Positions 36,601-51,600 of a stretch of 64,000 nucleotides of DNA are shown in pieces; positions within the stretch are counted from its first letter, which is position 1; every line of letters starts with the position of its first letter. The notes beneath the pieces are model-generated. The model worked only from the letters and a program-made list of their open reading frames with translations. It had not been told where the DNA came from and made no database searches. The position numbers and the translations under genes are program-made. The stretch is from the NCBI GenBank assembly GCA_013407085.1, contig JACCGJ010015051.1:41137-105136 (forward strand). The letters are read 5' to 3'. This DNA comes from Atriophallophorus winterbourni (Eukaryota; Platyhelminthes; Trematoda; Plagiorchiida; Microphallidae).

Positions 36601-39600
36601 TCAAATGAAGATGCGATTCAATTTCGCGTAATTAATGAGGTTAAAAATATAGTGAAAATGCCTTCACATGAAAACCCTTTTCTAAATCGGTGTTGGCACC
36701 AGGGATGAGAAAAAATAACGCTGCATATAAGTGAGGAAAGCTTGGTGGAAAAACGTATCTTCCTACCCACTCAGAGATGGTGTCCATATAAAAATCAGTA
36801 TGAGACTTTTCAGTAAACGGGATGTTGATTAGGAGGGTTACCAGCGACAGCTACCCCCGCTGTTATTCCAATCCAATTGGGATTTATTTTCATGCTTGAA
36901 CTGTCGAACGGATTCCAATGCGTCGCTTAACGCCAAGTACATTCCCAAAGAGGAAAAGACTAAAAAATTGCATAACCGTAAAAATCTAGTTATTCCACAA
37001 CGCTTGTCTTGGATTAGCTATGTGACTTTAAATGATTTTGAAAAAAAGATGGATGGATACATTTAAATGCTACAAATTCACCAAGACTCACTTCCTGTCA
37101 GCCTTTATACAACTCTTAAATGATAAATTGTTTTACTTGAAATACGCGGAAGCCATCCTAAAATTGCGGTTTTTTGCATAAAATACCATAATTTTACTTA
37201 AAACCACGTATCAGGACTGTCAGTGATATCATACACGTCACCGTTTACGGTGGGATTTAACATTTTACGTTCATACTTAAGGAATACATGTGTGTAATGA
37301 AATTGACATTATGCATTTAAATAACTCAAACTTTTTTCTGCAGTTGGAAAGCACTCATCCCTGCGGAAGGCAGCAACTGGTTTCATCTGGTGTCAAGCTC
37401 AACTTTTCGGATCAAATGTTGTTTTACAACCCACGCTGGAAGATATCCAAATGGGAATAAACGAGGCCGTCAAGTCAATAGTTTCCGTTATGCACCACGT
37501 TACGCGATGGGATTTTCGAATTCCGGTTAGAAATATTTTTCGTTCAGGCAAAACTGTTCCGCCATTAATACACTTATTATTGATTGATTAATTGATTGAT
37601 TGATTGATTATCATTGATTAATTATTATTGAACTGAGTGTGTACTGCGATTAGAAGCGTCTTTGTGCATGTTCAAAAAATGCCTTTCATAACATTTAGCC
37701 ATGCTTGAAGTCTGATAATTAAAATGTGTTTCGGACAATTGGGTCTTCCGCTGGTAATGGATACCGTCTAGACAGTAACAAATTTTCATTGGTTGGAACG
37801 TGCCGTCACGTTTGCAAATATGACCAATCAAGTAACGAAGCCAACGTTATTGATCAGTGATTGGTCAATGAAAATAACCTGAAAAGAATACCAGCACGTG
37901 ATTCGTTAATTATTGGGCGAATGAATTTACTGAGCAAAGCTATGGACTGATGCTGCAGTGTGACCACTCGTCGTATGATGTTGGAAGTTAATAAATTTGC
38001 GGCATCAGAGTAAAAATTAAAAACCGTGCAAGCTTTCGAACATCTGGTGCTTGCGAGATTGAAAGAACGAGTTCTTGTTATAAACTTCATAATTTTCGGC
38101 ACATCTTATTTAGCTGCATTATATAAGCAGAATGGCAGAGCAGATGTCGTTTTGTCCCGATTGAACTCTCGTGTTTGGGGTAACCGCAAGCTGACTGTAA
38201 AGACAACGATGATGGTATACAGCGCGTGCGTACTAAATGCTTTACTATACGGCAGTGAAACCTGGGCCACCCACGCAAGACACGAACGGAAGCTGAATGC
38301 TTTCCATCTACGAAGCATCCGTCGTATCTTGAAAATATCGTGGATGGACAGAGTGACTAACGCTGAAGTGCTTTCAAAAGCTGGTCTACAGAGCATGTTC
38401 ACCCTATTACGTCAGCGCCGCCTGCGGTGGCTTGGTCATATCTATAGAATGGAAAATGGTCGTATTCCGAAAGATCTACTCTATGGTGAGTTGCAATTAG
38501 GAAGTCGACCATTGGGCAGACCGCACTTGTTGTACAAAGATGTTTGCAAAAGAGATATGAAAGCTCTTGACATTGACCCGGCAAGCTGGGAAGAACTTGC
38601 TCTTTCCGCTCACTTTGGAGGCATTGTGTAAAGCGTCGTCTGCAAACCGGAGAGGAACAGATACAGCTCTTGGCTGCTGAACGCAGATCACGCCGCCGGC
38701 GTGCAACTGATGTAATACAACAGAGTTCTGACTATCGTTGCAAGCGCTGCCGGAGAGATTTTTCCTCCCGAATCGGACTGTTTAGTCATTCAAAAAGCTG
38801 CAAAACATGAAATTCATGCGATTGTGATGTACATCCATGGTCGACATCGACCGACGGAGGCCAACACATTGCTATTCCAATCCATGTGATAGTAATGGTG
38901 AACCGCCTTTGTTGTCGTATTAGGTTTGAACTTAAAATATGTTTTAAAAATTCCGCATTTACAACCGGCTTCTTAACGTGCCACAATTATGTGTTGAAGC
39001 CCTTCAAATGAATGGACGGGAAGGCAGACAGCCTCCGGCTGATAACTCCAGCTTGTTTCTGTCCTTGACTCAGTGCAATGAATTATGGCAACTAACCAAG
39101 GTGATGGATTTGAATTTAAATCTCGATAACCAAACAATACTATTGACACTGTAACAAAATCGACCTTAGATTTTTCGACTGTCTGAATCTTTTCTCAGTT
39201 TGGTGAGAAATGGACGGTTAGCATGAAAAAGAAAATACGAACTGAAGACCTGGAAGTCCAAAATGATTCAGAAACCGTTGACTCAGCCTTGGAAGACGAT
39301 GCTTCGGTTAAAGAGGATGAACGATCCGGTGAACATTTACAACGAGGAAATTATTTCCGACAACTTGCCGAATGCAAAGAAGTGCTCAAACTTCGATCCA
39401 TTTTGGGCGGTGCGATTTTGCTATTGGAGAATGTAAGTGAAAATGTTTTCAACATTCAACACTTCAATTTTAAGCGTTTTGGACTGGCAGATTATCAGAA
39501 AATTTCTGTGTTGTACTGCCGAATTTCGACATATCTTACAAAGGTTGCTATTTCAGACTTAAGTTTAACTTCCTTTTGTGCAGCTAGTTTCAATCTAAGG

Positions 39601-42600
39601 TTACCTTCACTAGCTTGCATGCATTTAAAACGAAAATAGACGAATTTTTATTGCATTATTCGTTTCCAGAACACTTATATACTGTTTAATCTATGTTCTT
39701 ATATTGTTTATACACTTAAATTTCAATTTTACCATCCTATGGTTGTTGTTAAGCTTGTTGCTTTTTAGACCATTAAAAACCTTGAATTACCTTGACCTTA
39801 TCCAACAGTGCCATACAAGCGGAACTTCTCGATAAATACCGTTACAACTTCCAAACACCATAAATGCTATTCGCCATCAAGGTATTCACATCTGTTTTAG
39901 CGTTGATCGACTTATCGCTGTAGACATTTACGAGTAGGTTTTGAGAACGCTCTGGCCGTCTTGCAGAGGAAACAACCAAACCATTTTCATGGTTCGGTGA
40001 TAAAGGAGATCGGGGTTATTCCACTACGTTGCTTCCCCACGGAAATGATTTATAATCGGCAAGTAACTCGTCGCTCAAATATAACTAGCTCAACAGTCCA
40101 ACCTCTAACGATCTTTCGATCTCAAGCTCCACGTCCCTCATTCATAAAGTAGAATAAGGTGAAAAGCTGGTTCATAATGCGTGTTTCAATTTTCGGACTA
40201 ACCTAATGCAAGTGTAAAAGTAGGTGTTGGACCGGTTCCAAATGGCGTTTATGAGAAAGCTTTCTTAGCACTAGGCAAGATACTAAAATGAGAAACCCAA
40301 GACAAGATTGTCGTACAGAAGAAACAAGGTGCACAAGTTTAGGTAGCTGGTAGTAAGCCAAACGAAAATGTCACGGTTATGGAGGTTGCTCTCAAGGACA
40401 AAAATGTGTAGTGAAGCAAAGGATACGGTCTCAAAAGATGGGTTGGTATTTTAATGTCCTCACAAGAAGATCACGTGATGATATGATCGATACCGAACTA
40501 CGAAGCGATTAAAAATTGAAGTTCACTATAGTCTGTTTATACCTGCTCCATAATTCCGTCTCAAAATATTTTGAAAAGTACCGCGAATAATGGACAATGG
40601 TGCCTCGCCAGTGTGTCTACGAGTTAAATCCATGGGATTAGATGATCGTCATCTTGTCGTTATTCTTGCATTTCAATAATGTGGCCTCTCCTGTATTTGA
40701 ACATCGTGGTTCTTTGTATGAACCCTATATAACAGTGGCATACAAATATAATATTGTTTACCGCTTTTCCACTGTTTCAAGGCTCACTGAACTTGATCTT
40801 ACTGTCTCCACCTGATGACGGCAAACAGCCAGAAACCGGTAGTGATGTGTAAGGGATGGGGATGTGAGCACCACAATACATTGGTCTCTCCCGAATTTAT
40901 GCGCAAACTTGATCTTACGCGGCCCCGTGAAATCAGTGCTTTCTGCATCAATCAAGAAAACTGGTTTTTCTCTTCATTTTGATAGTTGCACGTGGCTACT
41001 GACGCATTCTCTCCATTTAGTAGGGGCCGTATCATTTCAGTACGCTGCACACATATCTATGCATATACTGTTTATTCGTAGACTGTGAATTTAGCTACTA
41101 TAAACGTTTTTTTAATCAATGATCAACAACCACTAAATTGTTCATTAACATTTTCTTGTGCAGGAGGTCAAAGAGCTGTTTCGACGTTTCGATCGATACG
41201 ACCATCTCTGGACCGAGACCCGTGAATCGAAATTGTTCTCCTTCATTACGAAATCACCTAACGTTATGGATTATCGCGCAAAAATTGATTGGTACAATTC
41301 AGAAGTGAGATGTCGTTGTGACATGTTTGCCACTTGAAGTTTACCAAAATAAAGCTCTTTTCATAAAGTACATGACTGTCAAACAGTTAGCAATACACGT
41401 ATTATAGCCAGGGTATCGAGTACTGTGCAAAATTCCATTGGCTTATGTGCTCATTCAAATGAATTTCTCGAAATCAAAATTTTCTATTTTGGTTTGCGGG
41501 TTAGTTCGGCCGTTCAGAGATTGGAGTTTGACCCAGAGAATCTTAACTGATTACCGTAAAATACCATTCCCAGTTTTTGTTCAGCCAACAACAAGAAGGT
41601 GTTTTTGTTTCGTTTTGATGAAAGCAGAACTTAGCAAGCAAGCTGCCTGACTAGAGGGCACAGACCTCCTTGTTTCATCAGTAAGAAAAGTCAACTTTGA
41701 AACCATTGTTAAATGGGTTTCGCGCAATGAACTACAGTGTTTGAACGATGGAACCGAAACTCCCAGAGGTGACCAACGCATCATGTGACTTACATCTGCC
41801 GCTCTTACACACCATTATCGATTTCCTTGCTGTTTGCCCTCATCCGTTGAAGATAGCACAACTTGTTTAAGCTAACTTTCGAAAAGTCGCAAACAAGTGA
41901 TTGCAAACGGATATAGTCGATTGCATCCGTATTCATCCCTGAGGAGAACCATTCAACCACAAGCGAAAGTCAATTGGTCAGACGCGTTGCTTTCGATAGG
42001 CGTGGGTTGTTCGAAGCAAATCACATGACCACACCAACCACAAACCTGTCTGTCCCGATTGTGACTTGGATCTGATTTGCCAAGCGATTTCGTGTCCAGA
42101 GGTTCATTTCAAGCCCGGGATCGTTTGTCCGAAATTGAAGAATCGAATATATTGGTCGATAGCGGCTGACGTTTCCTCATGTTTCCCAGGATATTGTAGC
42201 TGAAGCCATTCTGGTGCAATCCTTCCGAAGCCTGAATCAGTACGGGTTCACGATTGTCACCATAGGTGCTTCCGGCTCTTATGTCGTGCCGTCGAGTTGT
42301 GCTCTGCGTATCACTCATTGCTAATACACCTCCACACGATAACTATGAAACCATATGACGAGTACCGTGTTTGCAACCGATATGAGCTGTACACGTGTTG
42401 GGCATTCCCATCTACTCGGTTGATATATCGACTTACATGTGCTATGTTTTGTTTGTTTTGTGCGACTATCTCCTCCTGGAGGATGAGTCAGCTTCAAAGA
42501 ACAGTCTTGGGAATTTAGGTACAAAGCGGCGTCCCCAGAACCACTCGGCATTTGTTCGTGTCAGCTCTAGCCTTTGCACAACCAAGTGCGACCTGCAAGG

Positions 42601-45600
42601 CAGCAGTGAGTTGGCAAAAAGAGGCGGTGTGCACCAACTAACCGTCTACCAGACTCTGTTCCAGATTTTTCAACAGCGTTTTCTCCCGAAGCCTTTCCCG
42701 CGATCGGGTATCCTGCAAGGCAGCGGAGGTTTAAAATCAGGGTTTTCCTTCCCTTAGATGAAATGCCCTCCCAGGCTAACGAGCTCTATCTGCCCGAAGT
42801 AAACTGGTTTTCAGGCGCCAGTTACTCGCCCTCACCCCTTCTCCTGTTGGTAGAAGCAGTTTCGCCTAGCTCGGGGAGCCACTCGTGCAAGCAAGAAGCT
42901 GGACTTGGTTGTCAGAGGCTATTTGAGACGCGCGCCATATGGGAGCATTTTATAAACAGTGGGAGCTTATCTCAACTGCCACTCCCGGCTATGACAACCT
43001 TTGGAACCACATGTGCTATGAAGAGATGTAATCCACTGTTCAACTGTTTCGAGTTTATTTAGCTGCGACATAACAGTACACATTTATTAATGACAAAGAT
43101 AATAATAATCTTTACTCGGGAAAAAATTCGAACTCGATTAAAGGTTATATATTCGGTTCAAAGCAAGTTTTACATGGTTTTTCCAAGATCACCAACCAAT
43201 GCCTCGCATTACTTCATTTTCAGGTAAACGATATTCGCCTTCAACCTGATTCGCTGGTACTTGGCCCGCTATCTATACGCACTGAGAGTCTGAAAACGGC
43301 GTTGGTCACGAAAGCGGAGGAATGGAAACTAAGTTATGCGACATTGTGTAGCAACTACTACAAATCCGAGATGCACGAGATAACAATGCTGATGAACAAA
43401 TTTCATAAACTGCTCACGCGACCAATTCACGATTTGGAAGACATCAATATCGTGCTGGGAGCGTTGCAAGTGAGTTCTTTGTGCTGTCTGACTATCAAGT
43501 GTTGATCAGCATTAAGCTCACGTATCCAGAATGACGTTTTTGGCGTTGTTAGTTGGCGAATATGTTGATGAACAAGGAAGACGACAACGATGATGATGAT
43601 CATGAGGATGATGACGATGATGATGATGACGACGATGGTGATGATGACGACAATGATGATGATGATGATGATGATGATTATGAAGAGGAATAAAATGATG
43701 ATCGTGTGGATGTTGATCTTGATGTTGCTGATCGTGAGAACGATGATGATGATGACTACGACGACGATGATGACGACGAGATGACGACGATGATGACGAC
43801 GATGATGATGATGATGATGACGACGACGACGATGATGATGATTAAGAAGAGGAATAAAATGATGATCGTGTGGATGTTGATCTTGATGTTGCTGTTGATA
43901 ATGATATTGATGATCGTGAGAACGGTGATGATGATGCTGATGCTGATAATGGTGATGCTGCTGCTGTTTCCGGCGATGACGTTACGAGTTATGATGACGC
44001 CGATGGCGATAAGTTTACCGAATTCCGTTATGGTTATAGATGATTTCTCACAAAGTCTCATACACGTTTTAGGAATTGCGTGCGGTCGAAGTTAATGTCG
44101 ATATGAAAATTGGGCCCATCGAGGAATGTTACACACTGTTAACGCAAAATCATATCCCCGTGGATAAAGCAGAGTTAGAAACCGCCGAAACAATTCGATA
44201 CAACTGGCAAAAAACACTCAGCCTTCTGTCAACCACACAGGAGCACGTGCTTGCAGTGCAACCCATTCATCGTGAACAACTGGCCCAACGTGTCCAACAC
44301 TTGAACGAAGCGGCTGGGGAATTTTACGCGGATTACGATGCAGTAAGTGCGCTTCTAGGGAGGAAACTACCTCCTCGAGTAGATTACTGTTAAAATTCAA
44401 GTTTTTAAACTTCAAAATTCTTACTGTCTATGAATAGAACATGTCTGATGCAAAAAGATTGCCCTGAGTTTATAGCAGCGTCATTCCTTTTGACCGAAAC
44501 TTTCCCGCCTTCTTTCCCACTATATGAACAGTCCATGCACCTCATGGCTTCCAATTTGTTCTCACATTCTATCAAGACGGATCGAGCTAAGAAAAAATTC
44601 ATCCTTGAATGCATTTGAAAATCACCGTCTGAAACCTGGATCTTTAAAAAAATGTTTATAAAAATCTGCAATAGGTTATCAAACGCAAGCTGGGTGCAGA
44701 GTTTTGTGGAAACATCTTGAAATCGTGTCAAAATGATCCATTCACTCTAAGAATAAACCTTTCGATTTGAAGTAACCAAAACCCAAAACTTTCTTTAACA
44801 GTGTTATTCGGATTTATTTTATCGCGCCTAGTTCTACTTAGCATTCTGACGAAAATGATTGTATGTAGTACCATCTGGTAACCAAAAAAATTCAACAAGT
44901 AGTGCTTTGAATTTACATCCATTCAGATTTATGGGAAAAACAAGTTTTCCATACTTCTGTTTCAAACTGATCATAGCCAGACAACTTTTGATTATCACAG
45001 ACACAGTACGACCGGTTTCATGTTTGCACACATCTGGTAGGGACAGTATGATCAAGATCTGCATGCGCTTGAAGCATTGGAAGAATGGAAAACAAGTTGC
45101 GCTTTTAAACCACGGTTGGATAAGGTTTGACAGGAACAATAACAACAATCACGTGCCCACACACACGCAGATGGGTTGAGCCCACGATCCCTTGAAAAAA
45201 GATACTCATTTGCATGCGATTCCATCACACACGCCATACAACCGGTTTCGTGCTGTTTGCACTCATAAGGTAGGGACAGTAGGATCAGTATCCGCATGCG
45301 TCTGAGGCAGTGGAAGAACGGTAAACAAGTTGCGGTTGTATGCCAATGTTGGATAAGGCTGGTACGACCAACCTGTGGCCACGTGAGGATCTTTGTTTTA
45401 GAACATAGGTTTAACCCCAACTACATGTATGTGGACACATGCGATTGGAGAGTTAAATCGTGCCAATCTTATCAAACAATGATATACTAGGTTCATATGC
45501 TGTTTACCCTTTCTCCATTGCATCAAGCCATGCGGATCCTGATCTTACTGTCCCTACCTGATGAGCGCAAACAGCATGATACCGGTCGTGGGGTGTGTGT

Positions 45601-48600
45601 GTGATGGGAATGCATGCAAATTAGGATTTCAGTTGAAGCTCACGGGTCTAACCTCATCTACATGTACATGGCCACATGTGATTAAATAGACTGGTCGTTG
45701 CCAACCTGATTGAACAGGGCTTACAAGCTAGATTTTGTTTTTTAGACAACTTCATACGGTCCTAAGCCTCTGAATATTCTGGCTTCCTTTGATTTTTACA
45801 ACGACAGCAGTGTCCTACCAATCTGCAAAATGTTCAGCATATGCTGATTCTATATTGTGGGCAGGACTTTTTGCACATTAAAGCCATGCGCTGCGAAATT
45901 AATTCTCATATAACGACAACGAAAAATCCGATTTTTACCCGAATGGATTCTCATTGATCTGCATCACAAATGGTTTCTAGCTCAAGTAGGAATTTTTAGC
46001 GTACCTAAATGGCTGTAGCTGTAGGTATTCAGTGGCTTCTGTAGAAATTATGAGTGGGCAACACGATTAAATCTTCCAGGTCACTCAGTGTGACTGACTC
46101 ATGCTGCACAACCCTTTAAATGGATAACGTCTTGTTATCAGTCTTTTGGTGCATTGAGCACGTTGAACCAAGAACGCTAGTTGAATCTATTTTGTTCCTA
46201 GAATATGGCAATTGGAGTCTCCATGCAATCGCCGACGCTGCCACATGACAAACGTTGCTTTTGGTGAGCGTTATCGGATGTTGCGCTCAACGGGAACACA
46301 ACCGCTACAGTTCTCGATCACGTTTCAGAAGTGCAACTCACTCGAAACATAATTTTTCTATGTTCACATGAGTGAGCTAAATTTCAATCTGTGAAACGCA
46401 TCGATAAAACTCCTCCCAGCTATATTCTTTGCATATGTAATCTCTAAGAGTCTTCGAACCTGTGATTTGTCAAAAATGCGTATAATATCACCGCCGGTGC
46501 TCCTAGAACGAGTGCTCATCTCCGGTTTCAATAGTACGGAGCCGCACAGATGTTTAGATTTCGCCCACATGAGTAAGGTGGGAAAATTTTCTTACGTTAA
46601 AATTCGAACCTGGGAAAATTTATTCAGAGACACATCTTCCTCGTTGTGCTACCGTGGGCCCATTATAAAAATAAGAAGAGCAAATGCAAAGGAACGAAGG
46701 CACATACGTCAATACATCGGCTTTCATGGTTAACGCAATTCCATCTACGATGCTGCGAGTGGTGATTGGATATTTACGCGTTTTTACATGCTTTAGAGTA
46801 TAACTGCATGACCTCCTATTTAATCCTATGTTCGGACTGTTCATTTTTGCATTTGTTTTGATTTTACACGAAACATACATGTCTATGTTGCAGCAACATC
46901 GTGTCACCCTTTGAGCATTTCGTTACAGGTTGGGCCCCTTGTACCTGGTATACCACCAGATGAAGCGTCCGACAGACTGGTGCTGTTTCAAAATCGATTT
47001 GATCAACTGTACCGCGAGCATTGCCAATGCACCAAGGGAGAATCAATGTTCGGTCTACCAACCAGCGAGCACACACGGCTTGAAAGCATTCGAAAGGAGC
47101 TTGCACTGCTACAGAAACTCTATTGGCTATACAATACGGTGATCGAAAAAACCCGAATGTTTGGTGACACATTATGGTCGGAATTGAATTTGAGTTTTGT
47201 CTCGGACGAAATTCAAGACATGAAAAACCGGTGTTTGAAACTACCGAGAACAGTTCGTGAATACAATGCATACAAATCGCTTTGCAAAAAGTTGGCCGAG
47301 TGGAATGAACTTATACCGCTTTTGGAGTTGCTAAAAGACCCAGCAATGAAGCCCCGGCATTGGTTACAATTCCAAGTATTGACGGGACACGAGATCAATG
47401 TGGAATCACCGCAATTCCAGTTGCGAAACATATTAGACACAGAAATTTTAGAATACAAGACTGCAATTGAAGATCTATGCATTACCTCCCTCAAGGAGCG
47501 TGATATCGAGTTGAAATTACAAGCACTGAAAGCCGAATGGGCTTCCAAAACATTTCAGTTCGTCGCATTCAAGAATCGCGGTGAATTATTGCTTCGGGGT
47601 GATCATACGTCAGAAATGTTGTTCCTCATGGAGGATTCACTCACAATTTTGGGCTCGTTACTTGGCAATCGTTATAATACTCCTTTCCGGAAGGAAATTC
47701 AAACAACCGTGGCGTCGATGTCTTCGGCAAGTGAACTTCTTGAACAGTGGTTGGCAGTTCAAAACTTATGGATCTACTTGGAGGCCGTATTCATTGGAGG
47801 TGACATCGCCAGGCAGTTACCCAGAGAAGCGAAACGATTCGCGGCAGTGGACAAGGTATGGCAACGAATCATGCAGCACGCTCACGATTCGGCCAACGTA
47901 CTGAGCTGTTGTTGCGGGGATGACTTATTGTCGCAATTGTTGCCACACTGTGCAGAACAACTGGAGTTATGTCGAAAAAGTCTATCTGGGTCAGTCTCTA
48001 TGTTTTCCGTGGATTTTAACGGCATTTTTATCATTTCCTAGTCTAATGGTTTGACAGCCAAGGCAGTCCTGTTGAATGAATAATATTATCCTTTCATTTA
48101 ATATCTCGGTACATGTCGAATAATTACGATTTTGAAACTGGTCCCGTCTGGGACATAGGCCGCTAACCAGCTCTCCCTAGGCATCACTGTTCCGGGAGAG
48201 TCTCTCCAGCTGTCCCCACGTCTTGCCCATCTGTCCTGGAGTTGCACGACTATAAAGGTGGGCTAAATATTCTTTACAGTCAGATCTCTGACTATCTCTT
48301 CACTGTTGCAGGTTAAATTCCTCAAATCTAGTGGGAAACTTAATCCAGTTTAAGACCTATGCAGTTTGAAAGTTGGTTCACGTTAACTCAAATACAAAGA
48401 TTTGAAATTGAAATAAATAAACACGCAAACTATTTTGTGTGCATCGTTTTGATCCAAAATCATCCCTTTTACAAGAGGCGATCATATCACTACGTCATTC
48501 CTCGCCATGCTAGGTGGGTAGCGATAGTAGTAGGAAACTTATCGGCGTGAGCCTACCACTGTGTCCTGTGGGTCTAATCATTCTAAAGAAACGGGAGATG

Positions 48601-51600
48601 AGTACGGGCTCTACGTATGCAAACACCAAACAAGCGAAAATGCCTGTATTGCTTCTGCCCCAAGCTCTTTTCAAACACAATAACACAGTGAACACTCAGG
48701 AACTTGGTCATGCCCATTGGTTTGATTGGTTATCATAGATCCGCTACATGCATCGGTCATCCGATGCCAATCTGATGAATGGTGGCTTCCAAACATGTGG
48801 ATGTGAGTACCACAATATATAACTTTATTCACCACTTATTTACTACTTCTAAGCTCACTCAAATTAATCGTTATATCACCGTCTGATGACAACAGTCAGA
48901 AAGGGGTTGTGGTGTGAAAGTGCAGGGGATGTGAGTAATATTAAAATCAACAACCACAGGTCGATATGAATATTTTAAAAACTCATTTCTGTTTTAGAAT
49001 TCGCGTGAAACAAACATCAATGCTCAGTACCCAAATTGCTCACTACTCGTGCACTCAGTCTGCAATCGCAATCTCTCTTTCAGTTATCTGGAAAAAAAGC
49101 GCCTGCTATTTCCAAGGTTTTTCTTTGTATCTGACCCAACGCTTCTCGAAATTCTGGGCCGAGCCTCAAATCCCAGATCTATTCAAGCGCATTTGCTGTC
49201 GATTTTCGACAACATCGAACGTGTGGAGTTCCCTGATGGGCAGATGAATCTGATCACCGCATGCTACTCTCAAGAAGGTGAAGTGCTACAGGTATGACAG
49301 TGTTCTATTGCACTACATCTCCTTTCTTGTCAATCAGCAATTCACATGCCTGTGTCCATGACGAAACACAACCGGGGTATGCTCATCCTCGTCATACCGT
49401 GCCTATGTGATGAGTGCAAACAGCGCAGTTTTCGTCGTGGGGTTTGGGGGTGTGATGGAAATGCACAAAAATGCGGATTTTGTGAATCGAAAACCAATGT
49501 TAAATTATCCGCGCTAAGCGAATTGTGGTGAATTTTCAAACTTCTTAAGAATGAGTTGGCTTGCTATTTAACCGAATCTACCGCCTCCTAGCTAAACCCC
49601 GAGTTCATGACGCGAACGATTAATCCACAGCTGAAATTTTAGTTAATCTCAATCTGGTGGCTCATCTAAGTCCTCGTATGGAAGGTGTTTCTTACGTACA
49701 TTTTAACCTCAAACATTAGCAGATTTTCGTGTTTGCTTTTACCCGAACTAGCATTTAAAGCAACTTTTCACAGAAATTACTTTCGTTACTTTTCGTTTAA
49801 CTGTCGCTCTTTGTTTCAGGTAAGTAGCTGAAAATGTGATTTAGCCTTCTTATGTCTGAGCAGTAATTTTAGTCACCTAAATTGTGTCAAAAATTGTCTG
49901 TCAATTGAGTGTTTCGTCTGACCGAGGCACCCGAATTCATCGAGCCGCATCACGTGGTTCAATCAGCTGATAATTTGACCTTGAGTATACCGCTTGATTT
50001 GGAAAACGTGTCTGAAAGGCGAACCAAACAGAAAGCTTAGAAGGGAATCCAAGTTAGACATTCCCTGATTTTTGCTGAGAATGCCACATGAATTCCGGGC
50101 CAAATAGCACAGATAAATGCAAGGCATTAAAATTAGTTGCGCGCCAGTGCGGCGAGCATTAATTTAGAACAACCTACTTAGAGATTTGAGACGGACTTCT
50201 TTCTTACTCGATTGATTGACACTCGGATTGCTTCCTCTGTTACTTCTAGCAGCTGTTGCACGATACAATCCTGATGCAAACACAGAGGAGCTTTCTTTTC
50301 TAAAACGTAAGGAGACGAGCTTCAGAATCCGTTTTTTTACAGCTTAAACAACCAGTGCGAGCAGAAGGTCACGTGGAGCAGTGGTTGACTTCACTATTGA
50401 AACAGGCAAGGGACTCGCTGCACGATGTGATCCGCGCAGCTTACGAGGATGTGGTCGAAAATGAGATTAATCTGCTCTCATTTCTCCAATCATACACAGC
50501 ACAGGTGAGCTGCAGTTGGATATCAATACCAAAATTGTCAAATAATGTTTTTGCATTAACGTTGAGACAGCTTCTTGGATAGATTATTAGTTCTAATGAA
50601 ATATTTTAGTTCACAGCGCTCGCGTAAATGACCGCGAATGAATTCTTCCATATGCAACAGGAATAAAAAATGATAGATGTCGCAAAACACAATTCGATAT
50701 ATGTTATTATGAACAAGCTTGTGCGCATGCGTTGCATTATACCCAGTGGATAATTTTGGTTCCCGTGAGATTAGCAAGCTTAATTGACGGTATGTTGGAG
50801 TCACGCTTACGCGAGAAGTATACAGTTGATCATATCCGGCACCAAGTACACAAGTTAATTGTTTTTATATGTATCCCCATCACAAAAATCACAGGACATA
50901 ATCCATGTTGTGTGCATTCCTCAATTAGGTATATTATGATCAGGTTCAGTGTGCTTTGAAACGGACGTGCGCTTCCGACGGTCATTCGAACTTCCCATAC
51001 TACTCCTTGGTAGAAACTGATTTCAACTAAACATTGACCATCATACTGTTATTCGATCATTGCAGCGTTTTCCAAATAGCCACAAGTGCTGCAATCCACA
51101 AGTGCAATGGAAACTCTCTGAGGTGCATTCAAACCATTTGTCCACGAAAGAAAATCCCTCGGTCGAAGTAAATTGATAAAGTTGGTGAAAATACTGAGTT
51201 AATATCGGAGGGCACTAGTCAGCTTTTACAGGGCGGAAAACAAAACCTAGGGCACGTCGACGCCCAAAGTAATTTCCTGTGAGGCAGAGCCCTTCATGAC
51301 TTGTTTTATAAAAGATAACGGATCTTTTAGTCTCTGAGGTTATTCTGTTCGTGAGATTTTGATATTCTGAACCAACTTTTGCATTCTCTTCAACAAACTT
51401 TGTCTGTAGAAGCGCATATACTCAATCAACTTCGTTCAGATCAAGCTGCATGATAACACGCCCAAATCATTTTTCCATGTTTTCGTAAGGTCGGTATCCT
51501 AGGCATACAATTCATTTGGACACGGGATGCAACCAATGCACTGAAAACGGCTCATGAAACTCGCCGAGGCATGCAAAAAGCCGATGCGAAATTCGCACAA

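Noticed and set aside
42763..43062. 99-codon frame in the GC-rich block as a host gene
   Set aside because: No recognisable domain; high GC alone lengthens chance frames. The block is reported as a repeat of unknown type instead.
43590..44095. Open frames rich in Met or Asp/Ser in intron 18 (up to 129 codons)
   Set aside because: They are translations of a GAT/GAC repeat lying inside an intron; the true coding frame resumes at 44073.
46864..47548. Antisense frames of 111-135 codons over the linker exon
   Set aside because: Shadows of the conserved dynein exon on the other strand; no homology of their own.
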